From: Endomychus coccineus
Taxonomy: Eukaryota > Arthropoda > Insecta > Coleoptera > Endomychidae
Reading direction: 5' to 3'
Assembly (NCBI GenBank): GCA_958510875.1
Contig: OY294067.1
Location: 279,515,242-279,579,241 of the forward strand
DNA length: 64,000 bases
Under the pieces are notes generated by a model, which did no database searches, was not told where the DNA came from, and worked only from the letters and a program-made list of their open reading frames with translations. Positions 53,466 through 64,000 of this stretch are shown piece after piece. A program made the translations under genes and the position numbers. Position 1 is the first letter of the stretch; the number at the start of each line of letters is the position of its first letter.

Positions 53466-53739
53466 TATATCGCATTGGCCATGAAACGTCAATTATAAAA
53501 TTTGGCAATTGCAACAATGGAGTTTTTTCAACCGTATACTGTATAAGAGTTATTCAAACATCAAATCTTTGTTCCATCAAAATCAGTAGTAATTCATAGA
53601 TCACCTCACCCGTAAGGACCAACAATGATGTGAAACGACGCCAAATTATACTAAATGTCATTGCATTCGAAGTTAATTGGAATTGACAACATACTTATGT
53701 GTTTTAGAAAGGCCGATACTAAGACCTTTATTGAATTTT

Positions 53740-54800
53740 ATATTTACTAATAAATTACCTGATGTTAACTTGTTGTGTGAGCGCAATCTTTTGTTTCCAG
53801 ACATTTCTGCGGGTTGAATGCATCTTCAGGGCAGACTTGAGGCTTGAACTGAAACTGATTCTTCTGGTTTCTGTAGCGGTATTTATTATAGGAAAAAACC
53901 TCCACGCCACACTGTTCACTGCCTTTATTCCTGTGCTTATCTCCGTTCTGACACCTGCCCTTGTCTGATCATTTGCGAAGCGGAATTTTCGAGGTTGGGT
54001 TTCCAAATGTTGGGAGGGTAATATCCTGAGTCACAGTCACATTATTTCGATGTATTAGAATTTTTATTACTTCAAGAATTTTTCGCTGATAGAAACTTGG
54101 GGCTCGGCTAAGATTTTAGTAGTTTCGAAAAGGATTTGATGATTAGTGTCAAACTTGTGTTCCGCTAGTTCAGATCTACTGGGGTCACGAAGTCTTGTAC
54201 AGCGCTCATTTTCTTTCACACGAGTAGCTACTGTACGACCTGTTTCACCAATGTAGACCTTACCGCAAGAACAGGGAATGCAATGAACACCTTCTAAGTG
54301 AAGATGAGGAAAGGGATCTTTGATAGGTTTGTAAAAGTGAGATAGTTTTGGAAGTGTCGAAAAACGAGTGGAAATATTGATGCTTTTTTTTTAAACTCTT
54401 AGTGATTTTAGAAATTGAATCTGTTATATTTTCCATCCATGGAAGATAGGCAGTGGATGAATGAAATGGGGGGAAGGGGTTCTGGCTAAGATTGATTTAA
54501 AAATGTAGGCGAAGTGTATTTCTTTATGGCCTTGGGAGAAATTATAATACAGAAGAATGGTGTTTTAATTCTGATTTTTAAGCATTGGGGTCGATATAAG
54601 TTTACAACTCTGAGGACCAAGGAGCTTATAATAGATTGCTTTTCGGCAGGGTGGTGGTGGAAAAGGCTAGTCTATCGACTAACTGATACATCTAGGAACG
54701 GAAGTGAACCTTACGATTCAACTTCCATGGTGAAAAGGATACTGGGATGTAATAAATTTGAATGATTGAGGAAGGGACCCAGATTTTCGCGACCATTGAA
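53740..54800 (-). pseudogene. Penelope-like element: end of reverse transcriptase and GIY-YIG endonuclease
   Basis: On the minus strand, about 54780-54500 gives decayed reverse transcriptase C-terminal blocks (LFTMEVESEGSLPFLDVSVS). About 54345-54080 gives an uninterrupted GIY-YIG domain: GVHCIPCSCGKVYIGETGRT, then VATRVKENERCTRLRDPSRS, LAEHKFDTNHQILFE and ISEKFLK, with a stop. The C-P-C-S-C-G-K-V-Y-I-G-E-T-G-R order is diagnostic. Further residues to 53755 (METQPRKFRFANDQTRAG) may be the original C-terminus in another frame. The 5' part of the element is absent. Confidence 0.8.
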
Positions 54801-55347
54801 AGTTTCACAGCGTAAATTTTCACTCTCTCGTATGTGTATCAATTGTAACATTTCAGACAAATAAGTATGTCGAAATTATGATTCATAATCCTTATATTGG
54901 ATGACTGCTTGCGAACTCAAAGACGGAGCACTGATGCAATTGGTCACAATTCGAGATGTATCACTTCATTCCTGGAAAGTTAAAGATCGCAGTGTGGATG
55001 AAAGAATTTTTTATTCCTTCATAATACCCCATAATTTGATCAAATCCCAACACGCTACGTAATCTATTTGATGTTCGGCACACGTATCATCACTGACCCA
55101 TCCTTGTCCATCCCGCGGGAAATTACCAAGCCGAACAGTTAATGATTGCAGCAACCAATTTTAGCAACCGAAAACATACCAGCTATGCTAATTGGTGTTC
55201 TTCATCTGAGCAAAAATAAATGATATTAAAGATGGGTTTGAATCCATTACACGATTTCGACAATTCATCCTTGCAATGGCAGGTGTTGTTATCGACTTTT
55301 CGTGGACTGCGTATAAGCACCTATTCCTGACTGAACCGCAATATATA
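54801..55347. other. Stretch without supported gene
   Basis: A minus-strand run near 55100-54930 reads somewhat protein-like (RTSNRLRSVLGFDQIMGYYE) but has stops around it and no splice context. Not called. Confidence 0.4.
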
Positions 55348-55349
55348 TA

Positions 55350-56248
55350 CGAGGACAAGGTGAAAAGTCCCTGAAAAATGGAACAAGAAATGATTTATTT
55401 GGTCAAAATTATTTTAGTGAATCTCTTCCTTCTGAGCCGTTTCTTCGAGTTTGTAAATACATAAAAATCGCAAAGGACCAAATCTGCAGAATCTGGTGGA
55501 TGGCGAACCAATTCGTAACGCAATTCATGCAATGTTGCCATTGCGACTGCGGATCTGTGCGTCGGTGCGTTGTCTTGGTGGAAGAGCACTTTTTTCTTTG
55601 CCAAATGCGGCCGCTTTCGTTTCAAATCGGCGTCGAATCGATCCAACAGCTCTGCATAATATACGCCGGTGATCGTTTTGCCCTTCTAGGTAATCAATAT
55701 GGACGATACCGTGTGCATCCCAAAAAAAAAACTGTTGCCATGACTTTGTTGGCCGATAAACACACTTTGGCCTTTTCTGGCTTCGATTCGCCAGGACAAG
55801 TAGACTGTTTCTACTGTTCTTTAGTCTCTGGTGTTTCGTGATGGATCCATGTTTTGTCCACAGTTACGAAACGGCGCAAAAAGTTCTTTCAATCGCGCTC
55901 GAACATAGCCAAACACTCCTTTGAAGTTATCACATGGTCGCGCTTGTTGTCAACAGAGAGCATATACGGCACCATGTGGCTTAACAAACGATGCTTTGGT
56001 GTTTGCGTAACGTGTTTTCCACGCAAGAAATAATGTTCAATCAAGACGCGAAATTCACTTTTTTCCATGTTTACAAAAGTCTTCAAGGTTGCTTGCTTTC
56101 GATGGGTGTTAAAACAGAAATGAATGACATATCAGTTTGAAAATTTTAATGCGTTCTAGTTAAAGATGGTACATCACAAATGTCACATGGAATTTTCGAT
56201 TGTGGCACCATCTGTTTTATTTTTCAGGAACTTTTCGCCTTGCCTTCG
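55350..56248 (-). mobile_element. mariner element, copy 3, 899 bp, internally deleted
   Basis: It is bounded by TA (55348-55349, 56249-56250) with inverted termini CGAGGACAAGGTGAAAAGTCCC and GGAACTTTTCGCCTTGCCTTCG. Minus-strand transposase pieces are MEKSEFRVLIEHYFLRGKHV (56069-56010) and MDRFDADLKRKRPHLAKKKV with LFHQDNAPTHRSAVAMATL (55646-55395), the second catalytic Asp being in HQDNAP. The helix-turn-helix middle (present in copy 2 around 53100) is deleted: the N-terminus runs directly into RLLSHMVPYML near 55985. A frame change near 55690 separates the two halves. Confidence 0.9.
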
Positions 56249-56250
56249 TA

Positions 56251-56940
56251 TCAACAAAAAGCAAATGAAGTTCTATGCACAATAATAGAATGACTTTTAC
56301 TTATATGATATGAAAACGGAGTCCCAACACATAAACGTTAACATAGCTCGTCAGATTTAAAATCTAATCCTTACGAAGCGGCTGTTCGTTTGTGTGAGCG
56401 GAATAACAGTAAAATTAAAGCAATTTAAATTCAAATTTAATTTTGTCGAATGAGACACTGTGACGGAGAATTTGATCAATTCAATTTGAAAATCTCAAAT
56501 TGTTCAGAATTATAAACTTGGTAAAGCACGAGTACGCAATATTCTTGTCGAATCAGAATTTTAATAAAATTATGTGGACTCTGAGTTGTTTTTATCTCCT
56601 AATTTGCATTTGGGTACTTGGTAATATACACAGAAAGATATAAGAAGATCGGGCAGGGACTATGCAACTTGTCATACCTTTCAATAAAATAGGATGTTTT
56701 GATGAATAAATAGTGTTCAAGTCTCATTTGAAATGATGCCATGAATAATTCTATAGGATCATGAGATTTGAGCTGCGTTGGTTATGATTATTTAAATAAA
56801 AATCTTCTGGATAAAAACACAACTTTTGAATTTCTGTATGAAAAGCTTTGGCGATTCAGTGAGTAAAACTGAAATATATTTAAAATCCATTTTTCTCTAT
56901 ACCAATTTGCTTACAGTACATTAAATGAACACAAGGGACA
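56251..56940. other. AT-rich stretch without supported gene
   Basis: Nothing supported between the mariner copy and the satellite. Confidence 0.45.
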
Positions 56941-58440
56941 TGTATTATTTGCACGCGGCAATTCTAGGTTATTTGTAAATGAATTTTGGGATGCCATAAC
57001 CTCAACTGAAGTGAATTTATTATCACTAAGAGGCAAGTCTTACTAGGTAGTAGGTTATTATAAGTTTATTTCTGGATGCAATAAGCAATAACATCAATTG
57101 AACACATAATAGAACATAGATTATCTCGAATTGGTAATCCTAGGTTAGTAGGCCATTTGTAAGTTTAGTTTTGGATGCAATAACTTTAATTGAACCCATC
57201 AAAGTACATATATTATTTCCAAGCGGCAATTATAGATTAATATGTGATTTAAAGTTTATTTTTGAATCCAATAAAATTAACTGAAAACGTATATTATTAA
57301 CTAACGGCAGTTCTAGGTTAGTAGGTTATTGGTAAGTTTAGATGCAATGGAACATTCACCACTCTGTTGATTTGTGACTTGTTTCTTCACTACGAGCGCT
57401 ATCATCTCTTAGAGCAGTAATTGTAAGTGTATTTTTGGATGCAATAACATTAAGTGAACCCATAGGAGTTCATATATTATCTCCAAGCGCCAATAGTAGG
57501 TTAATAGGTTATTTGTAAGCTTATTTTTGGATGTAATAACTTCAACTAATCCGAATATATTAACTCCAAGCGGCAATTCTAATTTAGTAGGTTGCTTATA
57601 GTTCAATTTTTAGATGCAATAACATCAAATGAACACATAAGAGAACATATATTATTAGATGTAGAACAATTTTGAATTATGTACACTTTATCAATTCAAA
57701 AAATTCAAAACGACCAATCACCGCTATGTCGACTTATGCTTTTTTACTGTCGTCTCTTGTTTCGTCACTAGCTGTGCCCTCTTTTAGAGTAGCAGGTTGC
57801 TTGTAAGTTTATTTTTGGATTCAATAACACTAACTGAAAACATAATAAAACATATATTATCTACAAATGGCAGTTCTAGGTTAGTAGGTTATTGGTAAGT
57901 TAATTTTTGGATGCAATTACAATAAATGAACACATAAGAGGACATACATTATCTCTAAGCGGCAATCCTATGTTATAAGGTTATTTGTAAGTTTAATTTC
58001 GGATGCAATAGAACAATTTTGAATTATATACACCTCCACAATTTAAAATAGCCAATCACCGCTATGTCGATTTGTGCTTTTTTACTGTCGTCTCTTGTTT
58101 ATTCTCTAGGAGCGCCATCTCTTAACGTGGCAGGTTGCGTGTAAGTCTATTTTTGTGTGCAATAACATTTACTGAACCCATGAGAGTACATATATTAGCC
58201 ATAAGCGGCAATTGTAGGTTAATAGGTTATTTCCAAGTTTATTTTTGGATGCATTAACCTCAACTGAACTGAATATATTATCTAGAAGCGGCAATTTCAG
58301 GTTAGTAGGTTAGGTTAGGTAGGTCTATTTTTAGATGCAAAGTAACATTAACTGTACATATATTATTCAACCTGCAAATTTAAAAGGACCAATTATCGCA
58401 ATGTCGATTTGTGCTTTCTACCGTCTTGTTTCAATACTGA
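56941..58440. repeat. Satellite with about 90 bp units in a higher-order repeat of about 350 bp
   Basis: The unit GGTTAGTAGGTTATTTGTAAG, TTTATTTTTGGATGCAATAAC, TGAACCCATAAGAG, ACATATATTATCTCCAAGCG and GCAATTCTA recurs about fifteen times, each copy diverged. Superimposed is a second block, ACCAATCACCGCTATGTCGA(T/C)T, TTTTACTGTCGTCTCTTGTTT, AG(C/A)GCCATCTCTTA. Full or partial copies of it lie near 57370, 57740, 58075 and 58400, spaced 330-370 bases. Units keep no common reading frame. Confidence 0.88.
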
Positions 58441-59166
58441 GAGCGCCATCTCTCTGCTTTGTAAGGACTTATTTATCAACCCTCGTAGATATAGATTGAT
58501 ATACAATTGAACTCCGATATGTGGTACAATATGAATATGAGTGACATTGAAATCCATCAAGCGAATGAGGTGTTTTAAAAAACATATCGCATTCAATATG
58601 AAAAATCTATTCCTTATATGTAGATTATTCAAACTCCAATATTGCATGACTACTGCTATCACGTACAGATAATTGTACAATTTATCAAAACGTTCATTAA
58701 ATATAATGATTTTTATTCAAAGCTATGTCAACAGATTTAATGAAACGGGTGTTAGTGGCAGGTGCTGTTATTTATAGTTTTATATGACATTTTGAAAAGT
58801 AGCATTTGAATATTATTAAAATAACACGACAATCAACATATTCCGTTGTTTTAATTGTTATTGTTGTTGAAATGGATGAATGGGTTTTCCTCTATTATTA
58901 TGCGTATATGGAATTAGTTTTTCAAATTTTAAAATAATCATTTCAAATCGAAAATAATACAATTGTTGCACCGAAACGGAATTGGAAGAATGCAACTACC
59001 TGATAGAATTAAACATTTGTTATTTTATGTAAAATAAAGTGAAATATATGATTTTTTCGGTGTGAATGCATTTCTTATGTTATGGTATGTTGTAGTGCTC
59101 TTGCCATGTCGATATAATAATAAAAGATTTGTTCAAATTCAAGTATTCGGTAAATTATTTATTTTT
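58441..59166. other. AT-rich stretch without supported gene
   Basis: The minus-strand frame at 58393-58680 runs out of the satellite and has no motif. Not called. Confidence 0.45.
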
Positions 59167-59640
59167 TTATACTTTGAGTACACGGAATGGAAACCTATAA
59201 TGTTCGGAAAACATCGTGTTAGCCAGCTGTGGAATGTTGGGAGAAGAGATAGGCATTCGAAGTTTCCTTAAAGTTGTTTTGAGGTTATAGACATAGGGAA
59301 AGACCTCACTAGGTAAAGAGTTCCACAACTTCGCTGTTCGATAAAAAAATCCATCATCTGCAAAGTTGTGGACGGGACAGGCGGTCGCTTCCAGCAGGTC
59401 GTTTATATGGAGCAGAAACAAAGTTGGTTACAAGACACATCCCTGTGGAACACCAGCATTGATAGACATTGTATCGGAGGATACTCTACCAATCACCACA
59501 TGGAGTGATCTATCTGAGGGGCAAACCATATTTCGGAGGTTTCTCAAGAAGGCGTTGGTGCCAACCTCGTTCAAATGCTTTGGAGATATCCAATGATACA
59601 GCTAGAGATTACCCATGTTTGGATTTGTAAATCCTCTGGC
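59167..59640 (-). pseudogene. Non-LTR retrotransposon (family B, copy 3), internally deleted
   Basis: The minus strand has the reverse transcriptase end LFLLHINDLLEATACPVHNF with ADDG (catalytic motif, near 59360-59420). This joins directly to the C-terminal tail (FYRTAKLWNSLPSEVFPYVY, then MPISSPNIPQLANTMF). About 900 bases present in copy 1 are missing between these two. Upstream, 59640-59430 holds the AFxxVPQGC-like region in broken frames. It is the same family as 9.2-10.95, 26.5-28.1 and 63.74 kb onward. Confidence 0.75.
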
Positions 59641-60346
59641 AATAGGTCGTCATCAATACTTGTATTCAATTTGTATGTAAGTTTTGATTTCACGGCATTC
59701 TTTAGAAGTCTCTTTCAGTATTCAAAACTTCATCTTGACAAAATTTCTTCTTTTTTCTATACTGTATATGAATATAATCAATTTAGAATTATTTATTCTT
59801 CTGCAGTTGAGTAAACAATCGGATGAAATAATGAATGAAGAGAATCAAGAACCAAGAATCTGGCAATAATTATAATACATCAAAAACACAGGTTCCTTCC
59901 AAAAAGTATCTCAACTGTGTGTTTTTCTCAATACGTACTGTACTGATAATTTCAATATGGGTATAAACATATCCATTTCATGATATTTATATTTGCTTAT
60001 TGTCTTCTGGAGTATTTTGTTTGCTATTTTCATTCACCTATTCGCTACATCATATGAATGAATTAATGACAGTATTCTTGCAGATAATGTTTATTCATTT
60101 ATTAGTTGATTTGAAACATTAGGACAGCGAATTATTATAGTTTTTGTTCAACTTATATGGAAGAGATAATGATCGATCGATTTTGCAAAAATAATGTTGT
60201 TTTGTTTAGAAGAATTTCAAATAATTTTAATTACAGAGCTATACATATTTCTGTTATACGTGAATATTTTTATATTTTCTACATATTGAATATGTTTTTT
60301 TTTCAATAAAAACATTTTGTTATAAATATATCTATTTTATTCTTAC
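59641..60346. other. AT-rich stretch, possible intron
   Basis: No gene supported. If the exon at 60347-60465 is real, this is the beginning of its downstream intron. Confidence 0.4.
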
Positions 60347-60465
60347 CTGCAAAAGAAATTGGGTCCAACTGCTCTTAGCGCCTCAGGACCCGAAGACAAC
60401 TTAATCTGACCCTGCTCTGTATTCTTGAATAAGGGAAGTAACTTGGACAATAGAATTTGGGACAT
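60347..60465 (-). CDS. Candidate first coding exon of an unidentified host gene
   Basis: I do not recognise the protein. On the minus strand an ATG (60465-60463) lies two codons after an in-frame TAA and opens 39 codons: MSQILLSKLLPLFKNTEQGQ, IKLSSGPEALRAVGPNFFC. It ends in a near-perfect donor, TGCAG|GTAAGAATA, at 60347. GC content and amino-acid mix differ from the AT-rich flanks, and no mobile-element motif is present. The two leftover bases (AG) set the phase. The next exon should lie at lower coordinates; the only candidate in the window is 51052-51277. Confidence 0.45.
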
Positions 60466-60952
60466 TCCTTATTATGATAACAATATTATTGAATTTCAGA
60501 CGAAATCCCTTTCAGTAAATCATCTGTCTTCAATTGTTACGAAAACAATATTTCATTTTTTCTACCACTTTCGGCACCTTATCAGTTGAATATTGATATT
60601 TCCTTCCAAAAATCCGTGAAATAAAATAGCATCGCCCTTATATTGTATCTGGAAAATGACGTTCGCGTATTCTGGAATTGTGCCAACAGCATAACAAGAT
60701 TTCCTCAACAAAAACACTTTAAATTACCTAATATCGTCGAGTTTCTTGTGAGATTTTCGAGCATTCTCGTCTCTAAAAATAAACTTTTCATTAAAAGTTC
60801 CCCTTGTCTCTTATGCTAATTGCCCATTATTTGAATAAGTTTGTTGTGATTTGACATGGTTTTGTCTGAGAACATCCCAGATGAGAAATCATTGCTTACG
60901 CGAAGCATATATGAATGCAGTTTAAGAGAATTTAAGCTATTCTAACTTGTTA
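60466..60952. other. AT-rich stretch, possible promoter side of the exon at 60347-60465
   Basis: Nothing specific seen: no clear TATA/initiator pair with proper spacing on the minus strand. Confidence 0.35.
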
Positions 60953-60954
60953 TA

Positions 60955-62152
60955 CCGGGTCGAGCAAATGTGTGGAATAAAATGTATACTTTTTTAACAG
61001 GCAACTTGAAAAAAAAAACGCTGAAACACGTAAATTGATTTTAAATATTACACATTCTCTGGCAATAAAATAAAAAATTTTCCTTCAACCCTTTAGCTCC
61101 AAGCCACCCCAATTTTTTGTTCAAATGGAATAATATGTCACTGAAAGTGTATTCGATGTGTCATCAGCAAATTGTACAGAACTTCCCAGCAGATAATCAA
61201 GTCTTTTGTATCTACTACATACAAAAGAGACCCCAACATCCATCTCTGCGGTACTCCTTTCTATATTTCCAACTTGTTTGATCTAACTAGATTTCCCAAT
61301 TTGTCTTTGCTGATTACATATTGGTAGCGATCCAAACAGTTTAACGGAGGAAATGTGTAAAATGTCCTCCAAACTCTACTTGGCATGCTCCTGGGCGATG
61401 ATAAAATCTCTTACGGAGTTCCGAATGGCTTCAGCTGGTATACTATTTGACTCAATTCTAATTAAACATTTCAAATCTTCAATATTCACCGGCCTATTCA
61501 GGTAAACCCTGTCTTTCAAATAGCCCCAAAGAAAGTAATCTAATGGCGTTAAGTCAGGGCATCTTGGGGGCCATTCAATTGCACCACGCCCTCCAATCCA
61601 ACGACCTGCAAATATGTCGTCTAGATGATATTCTCTGACATTAATACCAAAATGTGGGGGAGCACCGTCTTGTTGAAACCCAACTGTTTTCAACGAAATG
61701 ATACAGTTTTAAAACTGAACTAATCGAAAACCTACTCTTTTTCATCCAGACTTCTCACACAAAAAAACGTGACTTTTTTTTACGCCGTTTGTTTTGTTTT
61801 GAGCAGTTGCTTCGTTAAATTGTTTGTAGATGGCACTAATGTTGTAAGACTTGCAGTTATGTAATTTTTATAAAAGATACAACACAAGTAGAAGAAAAAA
61901 ATGGTTCGGTTAGATTCCATTTTCTACGAGCTTTTCAACGAACCCACACATGACATACGTTTCCCTCTGAAAAAAAAAGTTGGTGTGGCTCGCAGCTAAA
62001 GGAGCTAAAGGAGCTCGCAGCTTGAAGGAAAATATTTCATTTTATCGTCAGAAAATGTGTAATATTAAAATCAATTCGAGTGTTTCAGCGCTTTTTTTAA
62101 AGTTACCTGTTAAAAAGATATTAATTTTATTCCACGCATTTGCCAAACTCGG
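60955..62152 (-). mobile_element. Tc1/mariner-superfamily element with long inverted termini, 1198 bp
   Basis: It is bounded by TA (60953-60954, 62153-62154). Termini of 134 bases (60955-61088) and 131 bases (62022-62152) are inverted copies: CCG(G/A)GT, GCAAATG(T/C)GTGGAATAAAAT, TTTTTAACAGG(C/T)AACTT, CGCTGAAACAC and TTTTCCTTCAA. Such long termini are unusual for plain mariners but known in other branches of the superfamily. It holds only the C-terminal half of a transposase, so it is non-autonomous. Confidence 0.9.
61376..61693 (-). pseudogene. DDE transposase C-terminal half
   Basis: The minus-strand frame has KTVGFQQDGAPPHFGINV, the second catalytic Asp (QQDGAPPH), then RWIGGRGAIEWPPRCPDLTP, LDYFLWGYLKDRVY with the likely third acidic position at LDYFLWG, and a tail to EHAK. 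These blocks mark an insect branch of the IS630/Tc1/mariner superfamily, distinct from the DD34D mariners at 16.8, 52.3 and 55.4 kb. The helix-turn-helix and first Asp are absent: upstream of 61693 the frame is lost. Confidence 0.8.
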
Positions 62153-62154
62153 TA

Positions 62155-63030
62155 TGTACGAATTGTCTTTTCATTATGGAATATATTGAAATGTTCTAGA
62201 GTAGATACAGGGCAGAATATGTTCTGTTCATCTTATACGATGTAGTATATCGATTACCGCGAAGAAATCATCTCAAATATTCCGAAGGTCTAATGTTATG
62301 TTAGCCGAAAGGGAAATGCTAGTCACCAAACTTTTTGCTAATGACAGTTGCAGGTAAAGTTCTTTTCACGAAAAATGGTTGGACTTAATGACTGCAGTAA
62401 ACTACCGACCATAAATACCCTTGATTATACTGATATTAGTTGAGAGGGCCGGACTGAATAATTGTAAATAGGCATGAAGGCACCGCAGATAACGAGTTTG
62501 ATTACTTGTTTATTTGTTTTAGTTAGAATTCTTTTCAAATTACATGCAATAAATACATAATCATCTAATATGTCGGCCATTTTTGACCCTCTGTTTATTT
62601 GCTTGTTTATTGCTAAGATGATTAATAAAATATGAATAAGTCGGTGAATAATAGGATCGATTGAGTCAAATTTATACAAATTTAGTTAATTGAATTCTTT
62701 CATATTTTTCATATGTGCTTATTTATATTTAAAATTGTGTATATGTAGAAAGCAGATACAAATTAGCAATATTGGTACAGCATATACCTTTCCTATCATG
62801 GTCATTAATTTTAAACACATCTGTTCAACATTGTATAGGTACGTTGGCGTAAAGGGATTTTGGTCTCAGACTACTCTCTTCGCCGAGATATGATGTCTTC
62901 AACTATAGAAAAATTAGTGTGTAGTGTATTATTTCTCGAATGTATGCTTTTATGAGGGTCATAACCCATGGTATGACCAGAATTCAGTATTTCGAGAAGC
63001 TACAACAGGGTTAATCATTAAACGTTAACG
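62155..63030. other. AT-rich stretch without supported gene
   Basis: Nothing supported. Short frames at 62425-62679 and 62690-62893 carry no motif. Confidence 0.45.
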
Positions 63031-63074
63031 TATTAAAACGCAGTTATATCTCTTTCAAAAAGATTGATCAATTC

Positions 63075-63655
63075 CGCAATTTTTCCATAACTACACTCCT
63101 TATAAAAATGATCAAAATTCGATAATTCCAGAAATCCAAAATAATCGCTGGATGTCATTCTATGATAACTATGAACACGGCTGCTATCAATTTTAGGGCG
63201 CATTGGATAATTAATAATGGCTGGCTCAGAAGGTTCGGCCACCAAAACGTCACCCCGCTCTAAAGGCCCATTCTCCCTTTAACCACCTGCCTGAGTAAGG
63301 AAAATCCTCCGCATGGTCTCCCCGCTCCAACATCCCCTCTGATTCACACAACTTCCTCTCAATGCAAAAAAACTATGTATCCCGCTCCCTTCCAACATAA
63401 TCCTAGGAGGGTAATTGTGGAAGCTCAAAAATAATACTAGCCTGAATAAACATTAATATCATGGTAATTCGACATAACTTGGTAATTATAACTGCAACAC
63501 CAAAGACAACAAAGATATACAATGCCATTGTAGTTCCATACCTACTCCTTATAAAAATGATCAACGGTAATTCCAGAAATTCGAAAAAACCGCTGGATGT
63601 CATTCTATGATAACTTACAACACAACTGGTATCAATTTTAGGGCGCATTGGATTC
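63075..63655. repeat. Direct repeat pair, about 130 bp, 455 bp apart
   Basis: CTCCTTATAAAAATGATCAA, TAATTCCAGAAAT, CGCTGGATGTCATTCTATGATAACT and ATCAATTTTAGGGCGCATTGGAT occur in the same order at about 63096-63212 and 63544-63652. The minus-strand open frames over them share MRPKID and SYHRMTSS for that reason only. Confidence 0.85.
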
Positions 63656-63739
63656 TATCCAGAAGAAATTCATCTGATTGATGATGTCCCACTTACGAAT
63701 TCATGGACCTCTCTAGAACATTGTAGAAATGTGGGCCAT

Positions 63740-64000
63740 CTCTCCCTTTTCTATAGATTATTTCCATTGTCGATGTTCATCAGAAATCTTGTCTGTTATT
63801 CCACCGTGACAGATTCCACATAGGCAGACTACACCAGCCCAAGCTAGTCACCCATACATTGTCAACCTCGAGACCTGCCGAACTTTTTCCTACCCAGACT
63901 TCATTTTTCTATTGAACGGCGAAGTTGTGGAATCCTTTGCCGAGTGAGGCCTTTCCTCATGCCTATAATCTCCAAACCATCAAGAAAAATTGGAATGCTT
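63740..64000 (+). pseudogene. Non-LTR retrotransposon (family B, copy 4), C-terminal tail, cut by the window edge
   Basis: Plus-strand reading gives LSLFYRLF, then TSRPAELFPTQTSFF, a stop, TAKLWNPLPSEAFPHAYNLQ. This corresponds to TSSYHTSFF, AKLWNSLPTEVFPYAY of copy 2. It lies in the opposite orientation to copies 2 and 3. The element runs on beyond 64000 or ends near it. Confidence 0.7.

Noticed and set aside
56941..58440. CRISPR-like array
   Set aside because: The repeats are long, diverged and contiguous, without regular unique spacers, and the context is eukaryotic.
63033..63648. Two similar minus-strand peptides (MRPKID...SYHRMTSS)
   Set aside because: They come from a direct DNA repeat of about 130 bases and both reading frames decay outside it.

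Overview
This window looks like transposon-dominated DNA from an arthropod, most likely an insect. It is AT-rich. Its recognisable coding sequence is almost all mobile-element sequence of types familiar from insects: mariner, hAT, MULE/NOF-like, P/THAP-like, Penelope-like, Jockey-type non-LTR, and two Gypsy-type LTR elements, one with an errantivirus env. No complete host gene is visible. Two short exon-like stretches on the minus strand (60347-60465 and about 51052-51277) are the best host-gene candidates. I cannot name the species.

Layout, 0-29.7 kb. AT-rich DNA carries a three-unit tandem array (1.8-2.2 kb) and a near-perfect 1.2 kb palindrome (3090-4291). A decayed Jockey-type copy (5.4-6.7 kb) and small foldback repeats (6.9-8.3 kb) follow. 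A second non-LTR family lies at 9.2-10.95 kb and is interrupted by an internally deleted hAT remnant. Next come a TA-flanked terminal-inverted-repeat element (11970-12964), two more Jockey-type pieces (14.2-16.7 kb) and a mariner (16813-18799) that contains a MULE/NOF-like transposase fragment. Further right are an LTR remnant with a tRNA-Lys primer site (about 20.4 kb), a satellite-like array (22.6-23.7 kb), a non-LTR copy split by a MULE fragment (26.5-28.1 kb) and a 201 bp tandem duplication (28949-29350).

Layout, 29.7-47.3 kb. Two young LTR elements lie in opposite orientation. The first (29765-37585, plus strand) has 1.55-1.57 kb LTRs that differ by one small indel, intact gag and pol, and an apparent -1 frameshift site exactly at the gag stop. 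The second (39289-47204, minus strand) is an errantivirus: 230 bp AGTTA...AATT LTRs with two differences, a CGCG target duplication, a tRNA-Ser primer site, gag, pol and an env read from a spliced message. Pol and env each carry a frame change. The errantivirus sits in one arm of a modular foldback (about 37.8-47.3 kb) that adjoins a NOF-like open frame, an arrangement like Drosophila FB-NOF.

Layout, 47.3-64 kb. This part holds a tRNA-like pol III promoter (SINE head), a deleted P/THAP-type element, two more mariners (52313-53465, 55350-56248), the 3' part of a Penelope-like element with a GIY-YIG domain (53.7-54.8 kb), a higher-order satellite (56.9-58.4 kb), further non-LTR fragments, and a Tc1/mariner-superfamily element with about 130 bp inverted termini (60955-62152).

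The genes do not form a host pathway. Their relationship is nesting: hAT in non-LTR, MULE in non-LTR, NOF-like in mariner, errantivirus in foldback. This gives a relative insertion history.
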